Origin: an uncultured Pirellulaceae bacterium
GTDB taxonomy: Bacteria > Planctomycetota > Planctomycetia > Pirellulales > Pirellulaceae
DNA length: 61,847 nt
Direction: 5' to 3'
NCBI GenBank assembly: GCA_905480545.1
Contig: CAJQQR010000127.1
Location: forward strand, 1 to 61,847
Shown here: piece after piece, positions 10,101-18,927 of the stretch
How positions within the stretch are numbered: position 1 is the first letter of the stretch
Layout of the letters: every line of letters starts with the position of its first letter
Notes under the pieces: generated by a model
Told to the model about the DNA's origin: nothing
Databases searched by the model: none
What the model saw: the letters and a program-made list of their open reading frames with translations, nothing else
Translations under genes and position numbers: made by a program

Positions 10101-10215
10101 CACCGGAGGCGTGGCTTTGAAAACAGATCACCCATTTTTCTGGTCCGGCTACATGTTAATCGACACGGGCGTGAAGCCTGTAAAAGATGCGCCTGAAAAA
10201 CAAGCCACTGACTAA
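7177..10215 (+). CDS. Exported TPR-rich protein with a C-terminal degenerate CHAT domain
   Basis: About 1012 residues from ATG 7177, which gives a signal peptide (hydrophobic LLFLFSFGW, ending near AEAQS). An upstream in-frame ATG at 7075 would add 34 unlikely residues. Residues ~45-690 are repeated helix pairs with TPR-like spacing (for example KGECYYKAGKIAEAQGCY, ELANLNQEAGNLKAAAQLY). The last ~280 residues form a CHAT domain: VPDGMLWYLPFDAL near 735, a Cys/Gly segment TVCGMMACGARTVLLSRW near 906, and HPFFWSGYMLID near the end. The usual CHAT His motif (HLATHG-like) is replaced by LVIWDEIEQ near 838, so the caspase-like His/Cys dyad appears incomplete. A scaffold or a non-proteolytic role is possible. 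The substrate is unknown. Confidence 0.8.
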   Translation: MTMQASHCYRLAKQVQNLVSAHLLFLFSFGWTATPITAEAQSSALPTQNYYNALGLYNRDNLNSALRQFDRASSGYKILTANGERLFADAVCSLTMKGECYYKAGKIAEAQGCYRLALDMYMTNINLLDSVTFPASMEKDENAIAQARINWGKTTRSGLIGLVRNVQVQFGSQEEYNRALQNGGVVRRPEQRIVNVVEIMRCAALAMARRREIFGPLTKHAPYSRTLVSTLQKQPLINHPYSQAWSQLLHGMALASMKDYDRAAKIILSAAQAKGFDHPLTPIALFELANLNQEAGNLKAAAQLYLETTFSAAIFNQWDLLSQAFQRGLRVHLLSGNKGEYQPLALILQGDLFRRLPDSVQCNLLLLGAESQIENGLGQQALTFLNSAKKLINKDLQRSELAARYFFHLAQVNALAANTPDSMANARTGFQTYVTSSKRLFQITAAYEMDLASAYTERTAGVIYNELLNEPTAADWLASPLEAFTFLLSPIQDARLRWFQIAMNRKEYEKAMEIADNVRRFQFYNSMPLGGRLLAFRWMMEAPETMLSKEAVEQRKIFNVAHPNYAGLSTAASNIETQLRKIDGVPELSTDEGKLQINLVNELTKNSMQRELLLINASLKRNPAPMSFPPRLDFGELQKRMNPKQAAWIFFAQGKVFYSFILTKDSYKLEKMVPISSVKRYLPILLKKMGNIGPRLASVSQKVLESDGWKEPAMKLMEILQPKSMDWEQYDELVIVPDGMLWYLPFDALQVGKQGMTEHLAAKVAIRYAPTVSTIVPDRRKIRPQTNTTVVAGRLVRGQDPEVNQTELTKLQKVLPSASILNKKIGFDSASYSSQIDTLVIWDEIEQAERIAGFEWSPLQVDKGAPRSNVGAWMSLPFYGPEQYIIPGFNTAAGSGKISGNGNEIFLTVCGMMACGARTVLLSRWAVGGENDFNLTREFLAELKNDSAAQAWRRARELSMLNDINPDREPRIRSITGGVALKTDHPFFWSGYMLIDTGVKPVKDAPEKQATD

Positions 10216-10616
10216 TCGGGATCGAAAATCTCGCAATCAACGCACAAATCTCAAAATAACAAACAACTCTACTTGCTATTACAATACGCCGATCTGCCAA
10301 CTGGATCGTCTGCCGTGAAAAGACCGCAACGCGGATTTCACTTTCGAGCGATGGAGCCATTAAGTACCATGACTCGAAAAATTCCGCCACGTTTTTCGAA
10401 ATAGCGTTCGAAGCTAATTTTTTTTCGAATCGTCCGAAACATTCTTGGCGAACCAAGGTATACACGGTATGGAACTTTATTCCAGCAATTGTCCTTGCGC
10501 TTCAGTGTTCCACTTGTTGAAAACTTTGCATATGGGCCAACTTTGCATATGGGCTAGTCGTCGTCGTGAATTACTAGCCGCAAACGAAAACCAGTAAATT
10601 CATAGAAGTCAAATTA
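10216..10616. other. Spacer of about 400 bases
   Basis: No convincing coding sequence on either strand. It contains the 17-bp tandem duplication at 10522-10555 and presumably the promoter of the gene at 10617; no clear sigma-70 pair is seen. Confidence 0.5.
10522..10555 (+). repeat. 17-bp tandem duplication
   Basis: AACTTTGCATATGGGCC is followed directly by AACTTTGCATATGGGCT: two copies, one mismatch at the last base. It lies 62 bases before the gene at 10617, so it falls in that gene's probable 5' region. The unit contains the palindrome CATATG. Confidence 0.9.
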
Positions 10617-12605
10617 ATGAGCTGTTTTAGTCGAATCCTATTCGCCACCGGTACAGTATCGCTACTTTTCATTTCGGTGGCCAACGGATCGGATCCGATC
10701 CGCGTTGGTCCGAAAAAGATCAAACCGGCGGACGTTCACGTTGGTGAGCGATTTTCAAATGTCTCAGGAATCGCAGTTGACGGTCGAAAATTTGATTTAT
10801 CGAACTGCGAGGATTTCAAAGCAACGGTAATCGCGCTGACGAGCACCAGCTGTCCGATTTGTAGAAAATACGCTCCATCATTGGCCCAAATTGAAAAACA
10901 ATTCACATCGAAGAACATCCGGTTTTGCTTTTTGAATTCGATCGCATCAGATAAAACAGATGACATCAAAGCGGTAATCAAGACGAATGAATTATCCGGA
11001 CCGTATCTCCACGATCAAGACGAAAGCCTGGTTCATACGCTAAAGGCTCACACGACCGCAGAGGTCTTCGTATTTGATTCAGCTCAAACACTGGTCTATC
11101 GCGGGGCCGTTGATGATCAATTCGGATTGGGTTACACACTTGCGAAACCCAAAAACAACTTTCTCATTGATGCGTTAAATTCGATCGTTTCAGGCAAACA
11201 AATCAGCACTCGGGCGACAACCGCCCCCGGGTGCGATCTTTGGTCGGAGAATGAAACGCAACGCAAATCAAAGATTGTTGATGTGACGTATCACAATCAA
11301 GTTGCCCGAATTGTGCAAAACAATTGCGTTCATTGCCATCGTGAAAAAGGGCTCGCCCCCTTCAGTTTGGAAACGGCCGATGACATCATTTCACATGCAG
11401 GAATGATCAAAACCGTTGTTGAAAACGGAACCATGCCACCATGGTTTGCTGCGAAAGAGGGGACTTCGCGTTGGGCAAATGACAGCAGCCTAACCCGCTC
11501 GAATAAAGAGAACTTACTGAGCTGGCTTTCTTCCGAACGCAATCTGGGCGATGCTGCCAACGCTCCACTGACGAAGGTTTTCAAAGACGAATGGAACATC
11601 GGGACGCCCGACAAGGTTTACGAGATTCCTCGCGAAATAAGAATTCAGTCGACGGGTCAAATGCCCTACAAATATGCTGTTGTTAAGAAGACGGTCGAAA
11701 AGGATACCTGGATTAAAGCCGTTGAAATTCGTCCGACAGATCCGTCTGTTGTGCATCATGTTTTAGTTTTTGCTCGCCAACCGGGAGACCGAAACATCGA
11801 TGGAACCAGCGGATTTTTTGCCGCCTATGTCCCGGGCAATAGCTACCAAGTTTACCCTGAGGGGTTCGCGAAGAAGTTGCCGGCCGGAAGTAATTTGATT
11901 TTTCAATTGCATTACACGCCCAACGGTAAACGGACAGTTGATCAAACGAAAATTGGTTTGAAGTTCTTCAATGGGATACCAAAACATGCGGTTCGCAACG
12001 TCGGCATCGCAAAAAATGAGCGTCGTCGAGGCAGAGACATACTCGAAATCCCGGCGGGTGCGGAAAATCATGAAGAAAAAAAGTCGTTCCCGATAAATAG
12101 CGATGTCAAATTACTTTCGTTCATGCCGCACATGCATGTCCGAGGAAAAGCGTTTCGCTACGAGTTGGTCACAGGTGGAAAACGTGAAATATTGCTTGAT
12201 GTGCCACGCTACGATTTTAACTGGCAGCTGGAATATCGACTGATGGAACCCAAAACAGTGAGAAGTGGTTCGAAAATTGAAGTAACAGCGTGGTACGACA
12301 ACAGCGAAAACAATCCGGCGAACCCAGATCCTGAAGAGACCGTGTATTGGGGTGATCAAACCGATGAAGAGATGATGCTGGGCTACGTGGAATACTATCG
12401 ACCAAATGAAAAAATTACTGCTGCGAAAACAAATGCGTCGACCTCCAAGAATGCGTTTCTAACTCGTACTTTCAAAAAGTTCGATAAAAATGGCGATGGA
12501 AAAGTAACCCGCGATGAACTTCGGCAACCCGAAGGCTTTAATGCGCTCAATCGAAATGGTGACGACCATTTGACCTTGGAAGAAGTGCTCAAGAGCGGCA
12601 GGTGA
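10617..12605 (+). CDS. Secreted redoxin / cytochrome c / copper monooxygenase-like / EF-hand fusion
   Basis: A 662-residue precursor with a signal peptide ending near VANGS. Domains in order: (1) thioredoxin-like redoxin, with CPIC at residues 79-82; (2) a haem c site CVHCH at 237-241, with MPPW near 273 as possible distal Met; (3) two domains like copper type II ascorbate-dependent monooxygenases, with HH 380-381, LHY His 432, HMH 505-507 and a Met in DEEMMLGY near 586, matching the CuA (three His) and CuB (two His plus Met) ligand order of peptidylglycine monooxygenase; (4) two EF-hand-like loops at 623-634 (DKNGDGKVTRDE) and 646-657, the second starting with Asn instead of Asp. It should act outside the cytoplasm. 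The substrate is unknown; the fused haem and thiol modules suggest electron supply to copper, which is inference. Confidence 0.85.
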   Translation: MSCFSRILFATGTVSLLFISVANGSDPIRVGPKKIKPADVHVGERFSNVSGIAVDGRKFDLSNCEDFKATVIALTSTSCPICRKYAPSLAQIEKQFTSKNIRFCFLNSIASDKTDDIKAVIKTNELSGPYLHDQDESLVHTLKAHTTAEVFVFDSAQTLVYRGAVDDQFGLGYTLAKPKNNFLIDALNSIVSGKQISTRATTAPGCDLWSENETQRKSKIVDVTYHNQVARIVQNNCVHCHREKGLAPFSLETADDIISHAGMIKTVVENGTMPPWFAAKEGTSRWANDSSLTRSNKENLLSWLSSERNLGDAANAPLTKVFKDEWNIGTPDKVYEIPREIRIQSTGQMPYKYAVVKKTVEKDTWIKAVEIRPTDPSVVHHVLVFARQPGDRNIDGTSGFFAAYVPGNSYQVYPEGFAKKLPAGSNLIFQLHYTPNGKRTVDQTKIGLKFFNGIPKHAVRNVGIAKNERRRGRDILEIPAGAENHEEKKSFPINSDVKLLSFMPHMHVRGKAFRYELVTGGKREILLDVPRYDFNWQLEYRLMEPKTVRSGSKIEVTAWYDNSENNPANPDPEETVYWGDQTDEEMMLGYVEYYRPNEKITAAKTNASTSKNAFLTRTFKKFDKNGDGKVTRDELRQPEGFNALNRNGDDHLTLEEVLKSGR

Positions 12606-12884
12606 GGCTCATTTTTTGAATCCTGTCACGACTGGCCGGTATTTCATCCGGTCGTTAGGAAGCTCATTAGCGAGGTCTAGGATGCCTTTCTTGCTCAAAA
12701 GGATTGCCGCAGTCGCAACTAAAATGAACATTTCAGCTCCCGATCCACGACGAGTTTACGGAAGTCTGGGGCCCGCTTCCATCCAGGTATGAACTCTTCC
12801 GCAGGCGCTGATCTAATGAGCAACCTTTGCCCAGTTCAAACTACGTACCCGATAATGCAATTCCAATAATCGGTTTATGTTTTT

Positions 12885-13800
12885 TTATTTTTTTCTCGCC
12901 CCATCGTTGTATTCCTTGAGTTTTAGCCCTTCGGATAATCCCCACGACTTTTGTCGATAATGTGTCCAAACGTACTCGTTCATCCACCCCTCTTTGTGGA
13001 CCAAGTCAAGTTCCTGAACGTAGTTACGCACCAGCTTTGATGGCCCCCCTTTCAAAGACTTAACGCTGTCTTTGGCAAAATATGTCCTCGCATAAACTTC
13101 TTCCTCGAATGTTGGCACAATAAGATCGTTCACCTTGACGATCGGTTTGACTTTGTTTTTTCGGTTGTAATCAACTCGCTGGATTGCCAGATGTAACCAA
13201 ATGGCCCCATCCGTCTCGTTTTTTATTGAGTTTTTATCGAGAAGAATTCGGATTCCCGTTGATTTCGGCGGTTTGATCAATGACCAAATTGGCTTTGGTT
13301 TGTGGCTTGTGGGACTTCAAATTTTCATTTTTCCACGATTCGAATTTCTCAAAATCTAGATCCACCGGTTTCGTCCAATTTTTCTGGCGGTGAAAAGCCC
13401 AAACATAGTCCCGAATCAAATCTCTTTCAGCAACCTTGTTCAATGTGTCGAAATATTCCCCCAGTTTTTCCCCCGTCTGTTCCGTGAATTTCGCAAGTTG
13501 TACGGTCCATTCCTTTCGAACAAATACCTCTTCAGCAAAACTTGGAATGACGAGTCCCTCGGTTTCTGGATAAATGTCCTTCAAAAACTCGCGGCGTTTT
13601 AAAGCGTAGATCTGCCGGATCAGGTTTTCATTTCTTGACAACCCTTCGTCCAGTTGAATCGTGGCCACGAAATCCGGCTGATGGTTCGTCTTTTTCTATA
13701 CGACATACAATAGGTCGACTACCTGAACGTCCTGCGCAACGGATACGTGAAACAGAACCGTGACAACGATCAAAGACTGTAGAATCAAACTAAGTTTCAT
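12885..13800 (-). pseudogene. Secreted two-repeat protein, broken by a nonsense codon and a frameshift
   Basis: A strong ribosome site (GGAAGGAAC) precedes ATG 13800, which encodes a good signal peptide (MKLSLILQSLIVVTVLFHVS, then VAQ). TAG at 13696-13698 (codon 35) interrupts the frame, which then stays open down to 13234 and encodes repeat A. Repeat B lies in another frame, open from about 13318 and ending at 12885. The two repeats match: LVIPSFAEEVFVRKEW against LIVPTFEEEVYARTYF, and IRDYVWAFHRQKNW against MNEYVWTHYRQKSW. The original product was therefore probably an exported chain of about 300 residues. The alternative is two separate genes with GTG (13668) and TTG (13280) starts overlapping by 47 bases, but those products would lack export signals. 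Family not recognised. Confidence 0.6.
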
Positions 13801-13947
13801 GATGTGAGTTCCTTCCTCATTCCACCGACCAACGTCTCAAGATTGCCGGAATTAGACTTCCCCAATCGAACGAATTCGCGAGACGCGGCGACGCACAAAG
13901 TTCCATGACACAATCATAAAAGAATGCTTCTATCAGAAATCCGAGAA

Positions 13948-14892
13948 TCAATCTTGCCTACTCTCGACTTTGGCGAGCCACCGCATGACGTTCAACAGCA
14001 GCTGGTAGTTTTGTTTAGCATTGGGAGCGTTCATTCCCATCGGACGCTTCATTTGGCCGGCCAGCTGAGCCGAAAACATCGCCGCTTCACCGAAAACAAC
14101 AACTCTTCCCTTCTTCATTTTCAATGCGGCTCCCTGACACCATCCGTCAATTGTAATCGTGGGTGCATCACGAGTTATCCCTGGTGCACGTTTGGTTTCT
14201 CGGGAAACTGACTTTGGGCCGAATTGAATAATCTTGATCGCGCTATCCGGGGCTTGAAATGCAGAGCCACCGAAGGTTGTGACCGAGGTCACCGTCTCGG
14301 CATCTGACCTGCCTCTCGTAATTTCAGAATCGATCAAACCGGATGTTTTGCCGAAAACATCTCCGATAGCGCCACGTTCTCTTTGCAGAGCAGGCCTCGC
14401 GTAACCGTTGCTGAATGTAAAACCAAATGCCTTCGCTAGCTCGGATGCCGCCCCAGGAAATGGCATATGATCGGCAATCAGAAACAAGGATCCGCCAGCT
14501 GCTACCCACAATTTCAACGCGTCAATCTCGTCCCGTTCAAAGGCTGAGGGAGTTGGCAGAGCCCAATCCGAGATATTTCGTTTATTCAGCGCATTGGAGA
14601 TCACCAAAACGTCAATTTTCTTGAGCGTCTGCTCGGTAATCGACTGATCGAAATCGATAATCCGGTATCCGTCACGTTTCAAAAGATCGGCGAAAGATTT
14701 ATAGCGGCCAGTTGCAGTATGAAAATTATGGTGCGCAGAGTCGATGCCGACTCGCGGCCCCCTCCCCTTTTCAAACACCGGAGACTCAATTTTGGGTTGG
14801 AATGTTTTGTCTGGTACTTGCTGCCCCAGCACATGTTGATTTACCAAACCAGCGACGGCCAACAGAAAAAGCAAGAAGAACTTGAGTACCAT
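13948..14892 (-). CDS. Secreted DUF4350-like / glutamine-amidotransferase-fold protein
   Basis: A 314-residue precursor with a signal peptide (hydrophobic FFLLFLLAVAGLV, ending near VLGQQ). The mature part begins with GPRVGIDSAHHNFHTATGRY and a Rossmann-like order: KSFADLLKRDGYRI, then DVLVISNAL, then ALKLWVAAGGSLFLIADHMPFPG. This is the pattern of DUF4350 and related ThuA/GATase-1-like domains that bind rather than hydrolyse ligands. The segment near the C-terminus (KGRVVVFGEAAMFSAQL) is the typical last strand and turn. The usual catalytic Cys of amidotransferases is not in evidence. Possible roles are carbohydrate or ligand binding in the envelope; the specific function is unknown. A single gene on the minus strand. 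Confidence 0.65.
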   Translation of the reverse strand: MVLKFFLLFLLAVAGLVNQHVLGQQVPDKTFQPKIESPVFEKGRGPRVGIDSAHHNFHTATGRYKSFADLLKRDGYRIIDFDQSITEQTLKKIDVLVISNALNKRNISDWALPTPSAFERDEIDALKLWVAAGGSLFLIADHMPFPGAASELAKAFGFTFSNGYARPALQRERGAIGDVFGKTSGLIDSEITRGRSDAETVTSVTTFGGSAFQAPDSAIKIIQFGPKSVSRETKRAPGITRDAPTITIDGWCQGAALKMKKGRVVVFGEAAMFSAQLAGQMKRPMGMNAPNAKQNYQLLLNVMRWLAKVESRQD

Positions 14893-15040
14893 AAATCAGC
14901 TTCCATAAAAAAAGAATGGAAACATTCTACCGTAAGCCGTTACGAATGATGCAACAAAATATATGTCATGGCTGGCTGCCATTTCATAGAGAGTACGAAA
15001 AAGGCAAACCTGTGGCATTTAAAAAGCAGTTCAGCAGCGA

Positions 15041-16504
15041 CTACTCTTTCCACCATGACTTATGTTGAAAGTGCATCCATTGGTCGCACGATTCTGGCAT
15101 CTCAACGCCGCTTTTGTATCCATAAAGCTTCGGCGTAGGCGACTGGTCCCATGTGTTGATAATCGGGTCAATGATCTTCCATGCAAATTCGACTTCGTCA
15201 CTTCGAGCGAACAACGATGCGTCACCTTTGATTGCATCAAGCAAAAGGCGTTGGTACGAATCGGGCATCGATTTGGAGTATTCATCCGCAAAGTTAAAAT
15301 CCAAATCCGTTGTCCGCAAGTCCATTCCGGCATCCGGAACCTTTGTGGTGAACCGCATGCGGATTCCTTCGTCCGGCTGGATTTGAATGATTAAGCGATT
15401 GTTTTCCCAATGCTCTTTCGGGCCATCACTAAACAACAATGTTGGTGGATCATGAAATTGAATGACAATGTGAGTCGATCGCTTTGCCAACGCTTTTCCA
15501 CTGCAAAGATAGAATGGCACACCTTGCCAACGCCAGTTTTCGACATGCAATTTAATGGCAGCGAATGTTGCAGTTTTACTGTCGGACGGAACGCCTTCGG
15601 AATCAAGGTAACCGTTGTATTGCGCCCGAAAGGTCTCCGTTCCTACTTGCTCCGCAGAAAACGGCTTGATCGCTTGAAGTACTTTTACTTTTTCGTCACG
15701 AACCAGTCCCGCATTAAACCGAGCCGGACATTCCATTGCCGTGATCATCAACAACTGCAGCAAATGATTCTGAAACATGTCGCGGAGCACGCCTGAAGAA
15801 TTGTAGTATCCACCACGCCGCCCAACATCGACTGACTCTGAACAAATGATCTGCACATTGTCAATGTAGTTGCGATTCCACATCGGTTCAAAAATTGAAT
15901 TTGCGAACCGCAAGACCAACATGTTTTGAACCGTTTCTTTACCCAGATAGTGATCGATTCGGTAGACCTGCGACTCTGCAAAAACCTCATGGATTTTTTC
16001 GTTCAGCGCATGTGCGGAATCAAGATCATTCCCAAAAGGTTTTTCGATGACCACACGTCGATTTAAATTGCCGCGGAGCTTAACATCGCTGCCCAATTCA
16101 ACCTGTTCTTTATGAGCAATGCCGAGGTTCTCAATCGCTGGACAGAAAAATCTTGGAGCGGTTGAAAGGTAATAAATGCGTGTCGCATCTTCCTCTCCCT
16201 CAATTTCATTTAGAAAGCGAAATAGCGAGCGGAAATCATCAATCGTCCCAATGTCGAGCTTGTGATAGAAAATCGATGCCGCAAATTCTTTAAATGAATC
16301 TGACTCAAACTCAGACGTAAATTTCTCGGTTGTTTTCTCAAGATCATCACGCCATTGCTCGCTGGAAAACGGGCTCCGCGAACACCCGACAATTCGAACG
16401 TCACCTGGAAGGCGTTTTTTCAGATAAAGCGAGTAAAGCGCCGGGATCAGCTTCCGGCTGGTCAGGTCACCTGATGCACCAAAAATTACGATCGTGTTTG
16501 ACAT
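15041..16504 (-). CDS. zwf: Glucose-6-phosphate 1-dehydrogenase
   Basis: A 487-residue enzyme of normal length. It oxidises glucose 6-phosphate to 6-phosphogluconolactone with NAD(P)+, the first step of the oxidative pentose phosphate pathway. The N-terminal nucleotide fold is IVIFGASGDLTSRKLIPALY (GASGDL motif). EKPFGNDLDSA carries the substrate Lys, and RIDHYLGKETVQN is the signature with the catalytic His. The ribosome site AAGGTAAGG lies upstream of ATG 16504. It heads the end of a minus-strand run with an SDR dehydrogenase, gnd, a HAD hydrolase and a PPi-type phosphofructokinase; 6-phosphogluconolactonase is not among them. The spacing to the SDR gene is 80 bases. Confidence 0.96.
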   Translation of the reverse strand: MSNTIVIFGASGDLTSRKLIPALYSLYLKKRLPGDVRIVGCSRSPFSSEQWRDDLEKTTEKFTSEFESDSFKEFAASIFYHKLDIGTIDDFRSLFRFLNEIEGEEDATRIYYLSTAPRFFCPAIENLGIAHKEQVELGSDVKLRGNLNRRVVIEKPFGNDLDSAHALNEKIHEVFAESQVYRIDHYLGKETVQNMLVLRFANSIFEPMWNRNYIDNVQIICSESVDVGRRGGYYNSSGVLRDMFQNHLLQLLMITAMECPARFNAGLVRDEKVKVLQAIKPFSAEQVGTETFRAQYNGYLDSEGVPSDSKTATFAAIKLHVENWRWQGVPFYLCSGKALAKRSTHIVIQFHDPPTLLFSDGPKEHWENNRLIIQIQPDEGIRMRFTTKVPDAGMDLRTTDLDFNFADEYSKSMPDSYQRLLLDAIKGDASLFARSDEVEFAWKIIDPIINTWDQSPTPKLYGYKSGVEMPESCDQWMHFQHKSWWKE

Positions 16505-16584
16505 CCGTGTAGCCTTACCTTTTGAGAATCGAATGTTTTGCTGTAAATTGTTCTGCGATGCGTCGACCTCGTTTCAAGGCATTC

Positions 16585-17370
16585 CTAAAATCGCATGGCT
16601 GTGAATCCGCCATCAACGTAATAGGCCGCACCGGTGATGAAACTTCCCGCATTGCGAGAACAGAGCAAGATCACAGCACCAATAAGTTCTTCAGACTCAC
16701 CAAACCGAGCCATCGGTGTTTGTCCCATGATATGGTCCACACGATCTTGCGTTAAAATCTTTCGGTTTTGTTCCGCAGGAAAGAACCCCGGACACAATAC
16801 ATTGACCCGCACTTTTTTCGTTGCGTATTCCCTCGCCAAATTTTGGGTCAAATTGACAACAGCCGATTTTGAGGCGGAATAGGCGAACACTTTTGAAAGG
16901 GGAAGATGAGCTGTGACGCTACCGATGTTGAGAATCGCTCCGCCATTCTCTTGAGATGCCATTAAAGGGGCGAAAACCTGACAACCAAAATGAGTTGATT
17001 TCAAATTGCCATTAATGACCCGATCCCATTCTTCTTCCGTAATTTCCTCATACGGGGTCGCTGAATTCACACCCGCGCAGTTGACCAAAATTTCGACAGA
17101 CCCATTCTTTGAAATGACGGCATCCTTCAAAGAACTCAGAGACGCTGCCGATGAAGCATCAACAGCAATGAATTCCGCTGATCCACCCGTCGCATTAATC
17201 GAATCCACACGGGCCTGTCCCCGTTCTTCGGAACGCCCCGAAACGACCACATGGGCCCCTGCTTTCGCAAGCCCCTCGCAAATAGAACCACCAAGGACTC
17301 CTGTCCCGCCAATCACGATCGCCGTTTGTCCATGTAACCCGAACAGATTTTCAATAAAGTCGTTGGACAT
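16585..17370 (-). CDS. SDR family NAD(P)-dependent oxidoreductase
   Basis: A 261-residue classical short-chain dehydrogenase. Cofactor loop: VIGGTGVLGGSI (TGxxxGxG type). NCAGVN is the NAG-like motif. The catalytic set is Ser in NIGSVTAHLP with YSASKSA (Y-x-x-x-K), and PGFFPAEQNR follows. The closest classes by pattern are gluconate 5-dehydrogenase and D-mannonate/fructuronate oxidoreductases. Its place between zwf and gnd favours a sugar-acid substrate such as gluconate, but this is inference. I start at ATG 17370; the frame can extend one codon to a TTG. The C-terminal ITGAAYYVDGGFTAMRF is a standard SDR ending. Confidence 0.85.
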   Translation of the reverse strand: MSNDFIENLFGLHGQTAIVIGGTGVLGGSICEGLAKAGAHVVVSGRSEERGQARVDSINATGGSAEFIAVDASSAASLSSLKDAVISKNGSVEILVNCAGVNSATPYEEITEEEWDRVINGNLKSTHFGCQVFAPLMASQENGGAILNIGSVTAHLPLSKVFAYSASKSAVVNLTQNLAREYATKKVRVNVLCPGFFPAEQNRKILTQDRVDHIMGQTPMARFGESEELIGAVILLCSRNAGSFITGAAYYVDGGFTAMRF

Positions 17371-17472
17371 CAAGGCGATTTATTTGGTTAAAGTGCGAAT
17401 TGAAACGACATTGGCAGCCTAAAAGGTCAAACCAGAACAGAACTGCTGCACATGCCTGCTCTTTTGTGTTAA

Positions 17473-18927
17473 CTACTCTTCTGGCTGCTTGCGAAGGGTA
17501 ATCCAATCGCTGTGGAACGTTCCTTCCATGTCGACACGTTTGTATGTGTGAGCACCAAAATAATCACGTTGAGCCTGAAGCAAGTTCGCAGGGAGCCGAG
17601 CACTTCGATAACTGTCGTAGTAAGCTAGTGCAGAACTGAACGCCGGCACTGGAATTCCTGCAAGTGCCGAAATCGATACGACTTTTCGCCATGCTGCCTG
17701 ACTGGCCTGGATCGCTTTGGTGAAGTACTCGTTAAGCAGAAGATTTTCCAAGTTGGGATCAGCATCAAACGCCTCTTTGATCGTATCAAGGAATTGGGCA
17801 CGGATGATGCAACCGCCTCTCCAGAGCAGAGCGCAGTCACCGTAATTCAACGGCCAATCATGCTCCTTAGCAGCGGCTTGAAGCTGGACAAAACCCTGTG
17901 CATAGCTGCAAATTTTCGATGCGTAAAGTGCCTGACGAACGGCGTCGACAAATTCTTTTTTACCGCCTGCCAACGCAGAAAGATCAACATCTGATGGCCC
18001 GTTCAAAACCGCACTGGCGCGGACACGAGCTTCTTTTTGTGCCGAAATACTGCGTGCGAAAACCGCGGTCGTAACAAGCGTGCTCGGTACACCCAAATCA
18101 AGAGCGAGTTGGCTCATCCATTTCCCCGTTCCTTTTGCTCCCGCCACGTCAAGCACTTTGTCAACAAGATCGTCGCCGCTCTCTTCATCTTTGACACTAA
18201 AAATGTCGCGGCTGATTTCGATCAAGTAGCTTTGCAATTCGCCCTTGTTCCATTCCGCAAAAACATCGTACATCTCCGCATTCGATAGTCCCCCAACTTC
18301 CTTCAGCAATAAGTAGGCTTCGCAGATCAACTGCATGTCACCATACTCGATTCCGTTATGAACCATCTTCACGTAATGACCAGCGCCACGAGGACCAACC
18401 CATTCTGAACACGGTATGTCATTGCTGGGGCCCACTTTGGCTGCGATTGCCTGAAAGATTGGCTTGACAATCGGCCAAGATGCTTCACTGCCGCCGGGCA
18501 TCATGGATGGCCCCTTCAGTGCGCCTTCTTCGCCACCTGAAACACCTGTTCCACAAAACAAAAGACCATTTTCTTCAACGTGTTTTGTTCGGCGCTCGGT
18601 ATCAGCGTAATGCGTGTTTCCACCATCAATGATGACATCACCGGGAGAAAGCATTGGAATCAACTGGTCAATGATCGCATCCACGGCCGGACCAGCTTTG
18701 ACAAGCATCATGACTTTTCGCGGAGTTGCCAAGTTATCTACCATCTCCTGCAATGAATGGCAGCCGATGAAGTTCTTACCTGCAGCGCGACCCGCGATAA
18801 ACTCGTCAACTTTTTCAGTGGTTCGGTTGTAGACGGCGACACGGTATCCACGACTCTCGACATTAAGTGCGAGGTTCTCACCCATGACGGCGAGGCCAAT
18901 CAAACCAAAGTCACATTTTTCGCTCAT
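17473..18927 (-). CDS. gnd: 6-phosphogluconate dehydrogenase, decarboxylating
   Basis: A 484-residue enzyme, the usual long (about 470-480) type. It oxidises and decarboxylates 6-phosphogluconate to ribulose 5-phosphate. The Rossmann loop is GLAVMGENLALN. The catalytic segment KMVHNGIEYGDMQLICEAY contains the active-site Lys. The C-terminal tail KRVDMEGTFHSDW is the family's substrate-closing end. It is cotranscribed with zwf and the SDR gene on the minus strand (102-base gap to the SDR). A 14-bp unit containing TGGAAATTCA is duplicated directly before its ATG (18928-18955), so the ribosome site occurs twice. Confidence 0.96.
   Translation of the reverse strand: MSEKCDFGLIGLAVMGENLALNVESRGYRVAVYNRTTEKVDEFIAGRAAGKNFIGCHSLQEMVDNLATPRKVMMLVKAGPAVDAIIDQLIPMLSPGDVIIDGGNTHYADTERRTKHVEENGLLFCGTGVSGGEEGALKGPSMMPGGSEASWPIVKPIFQAIAAKVGPSNDIPCSEWVGPRGAGHYVKMVHNGIEYGDMQLICEAYLLLKEVGGLSNAEMYDVFAEWNKGELQSYLIEISRDIFSVKDEESGDDLVDKVLDVAGAKGTGKWMSQLALDLGVPSTLVTTAVFARSISAQKEARVRASAVLNGPSDVDLSALAGGKKEFVDAVRQALYASKICSYAQGFVQLQAAAKEHDWPLNYGDCALLWRGGCIIRAQFLDTIKEAFDADPNLENLLLNEYFTKAIQASQAAWRKVVSISALAGIPVPAFSSALAYYDSYRSARLPANLLQAQRDYFGAHTYKRVDMEGTFHSDWITLRKQPEE

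Noticed and set aside
12606..12884. Hairpin-like ACGACTGG ... CCGGTCGT after the monooxygenase gene
   Set aside because: The stem includes a G-U pair and is not followed by a T-run; too weak to call a terminator.
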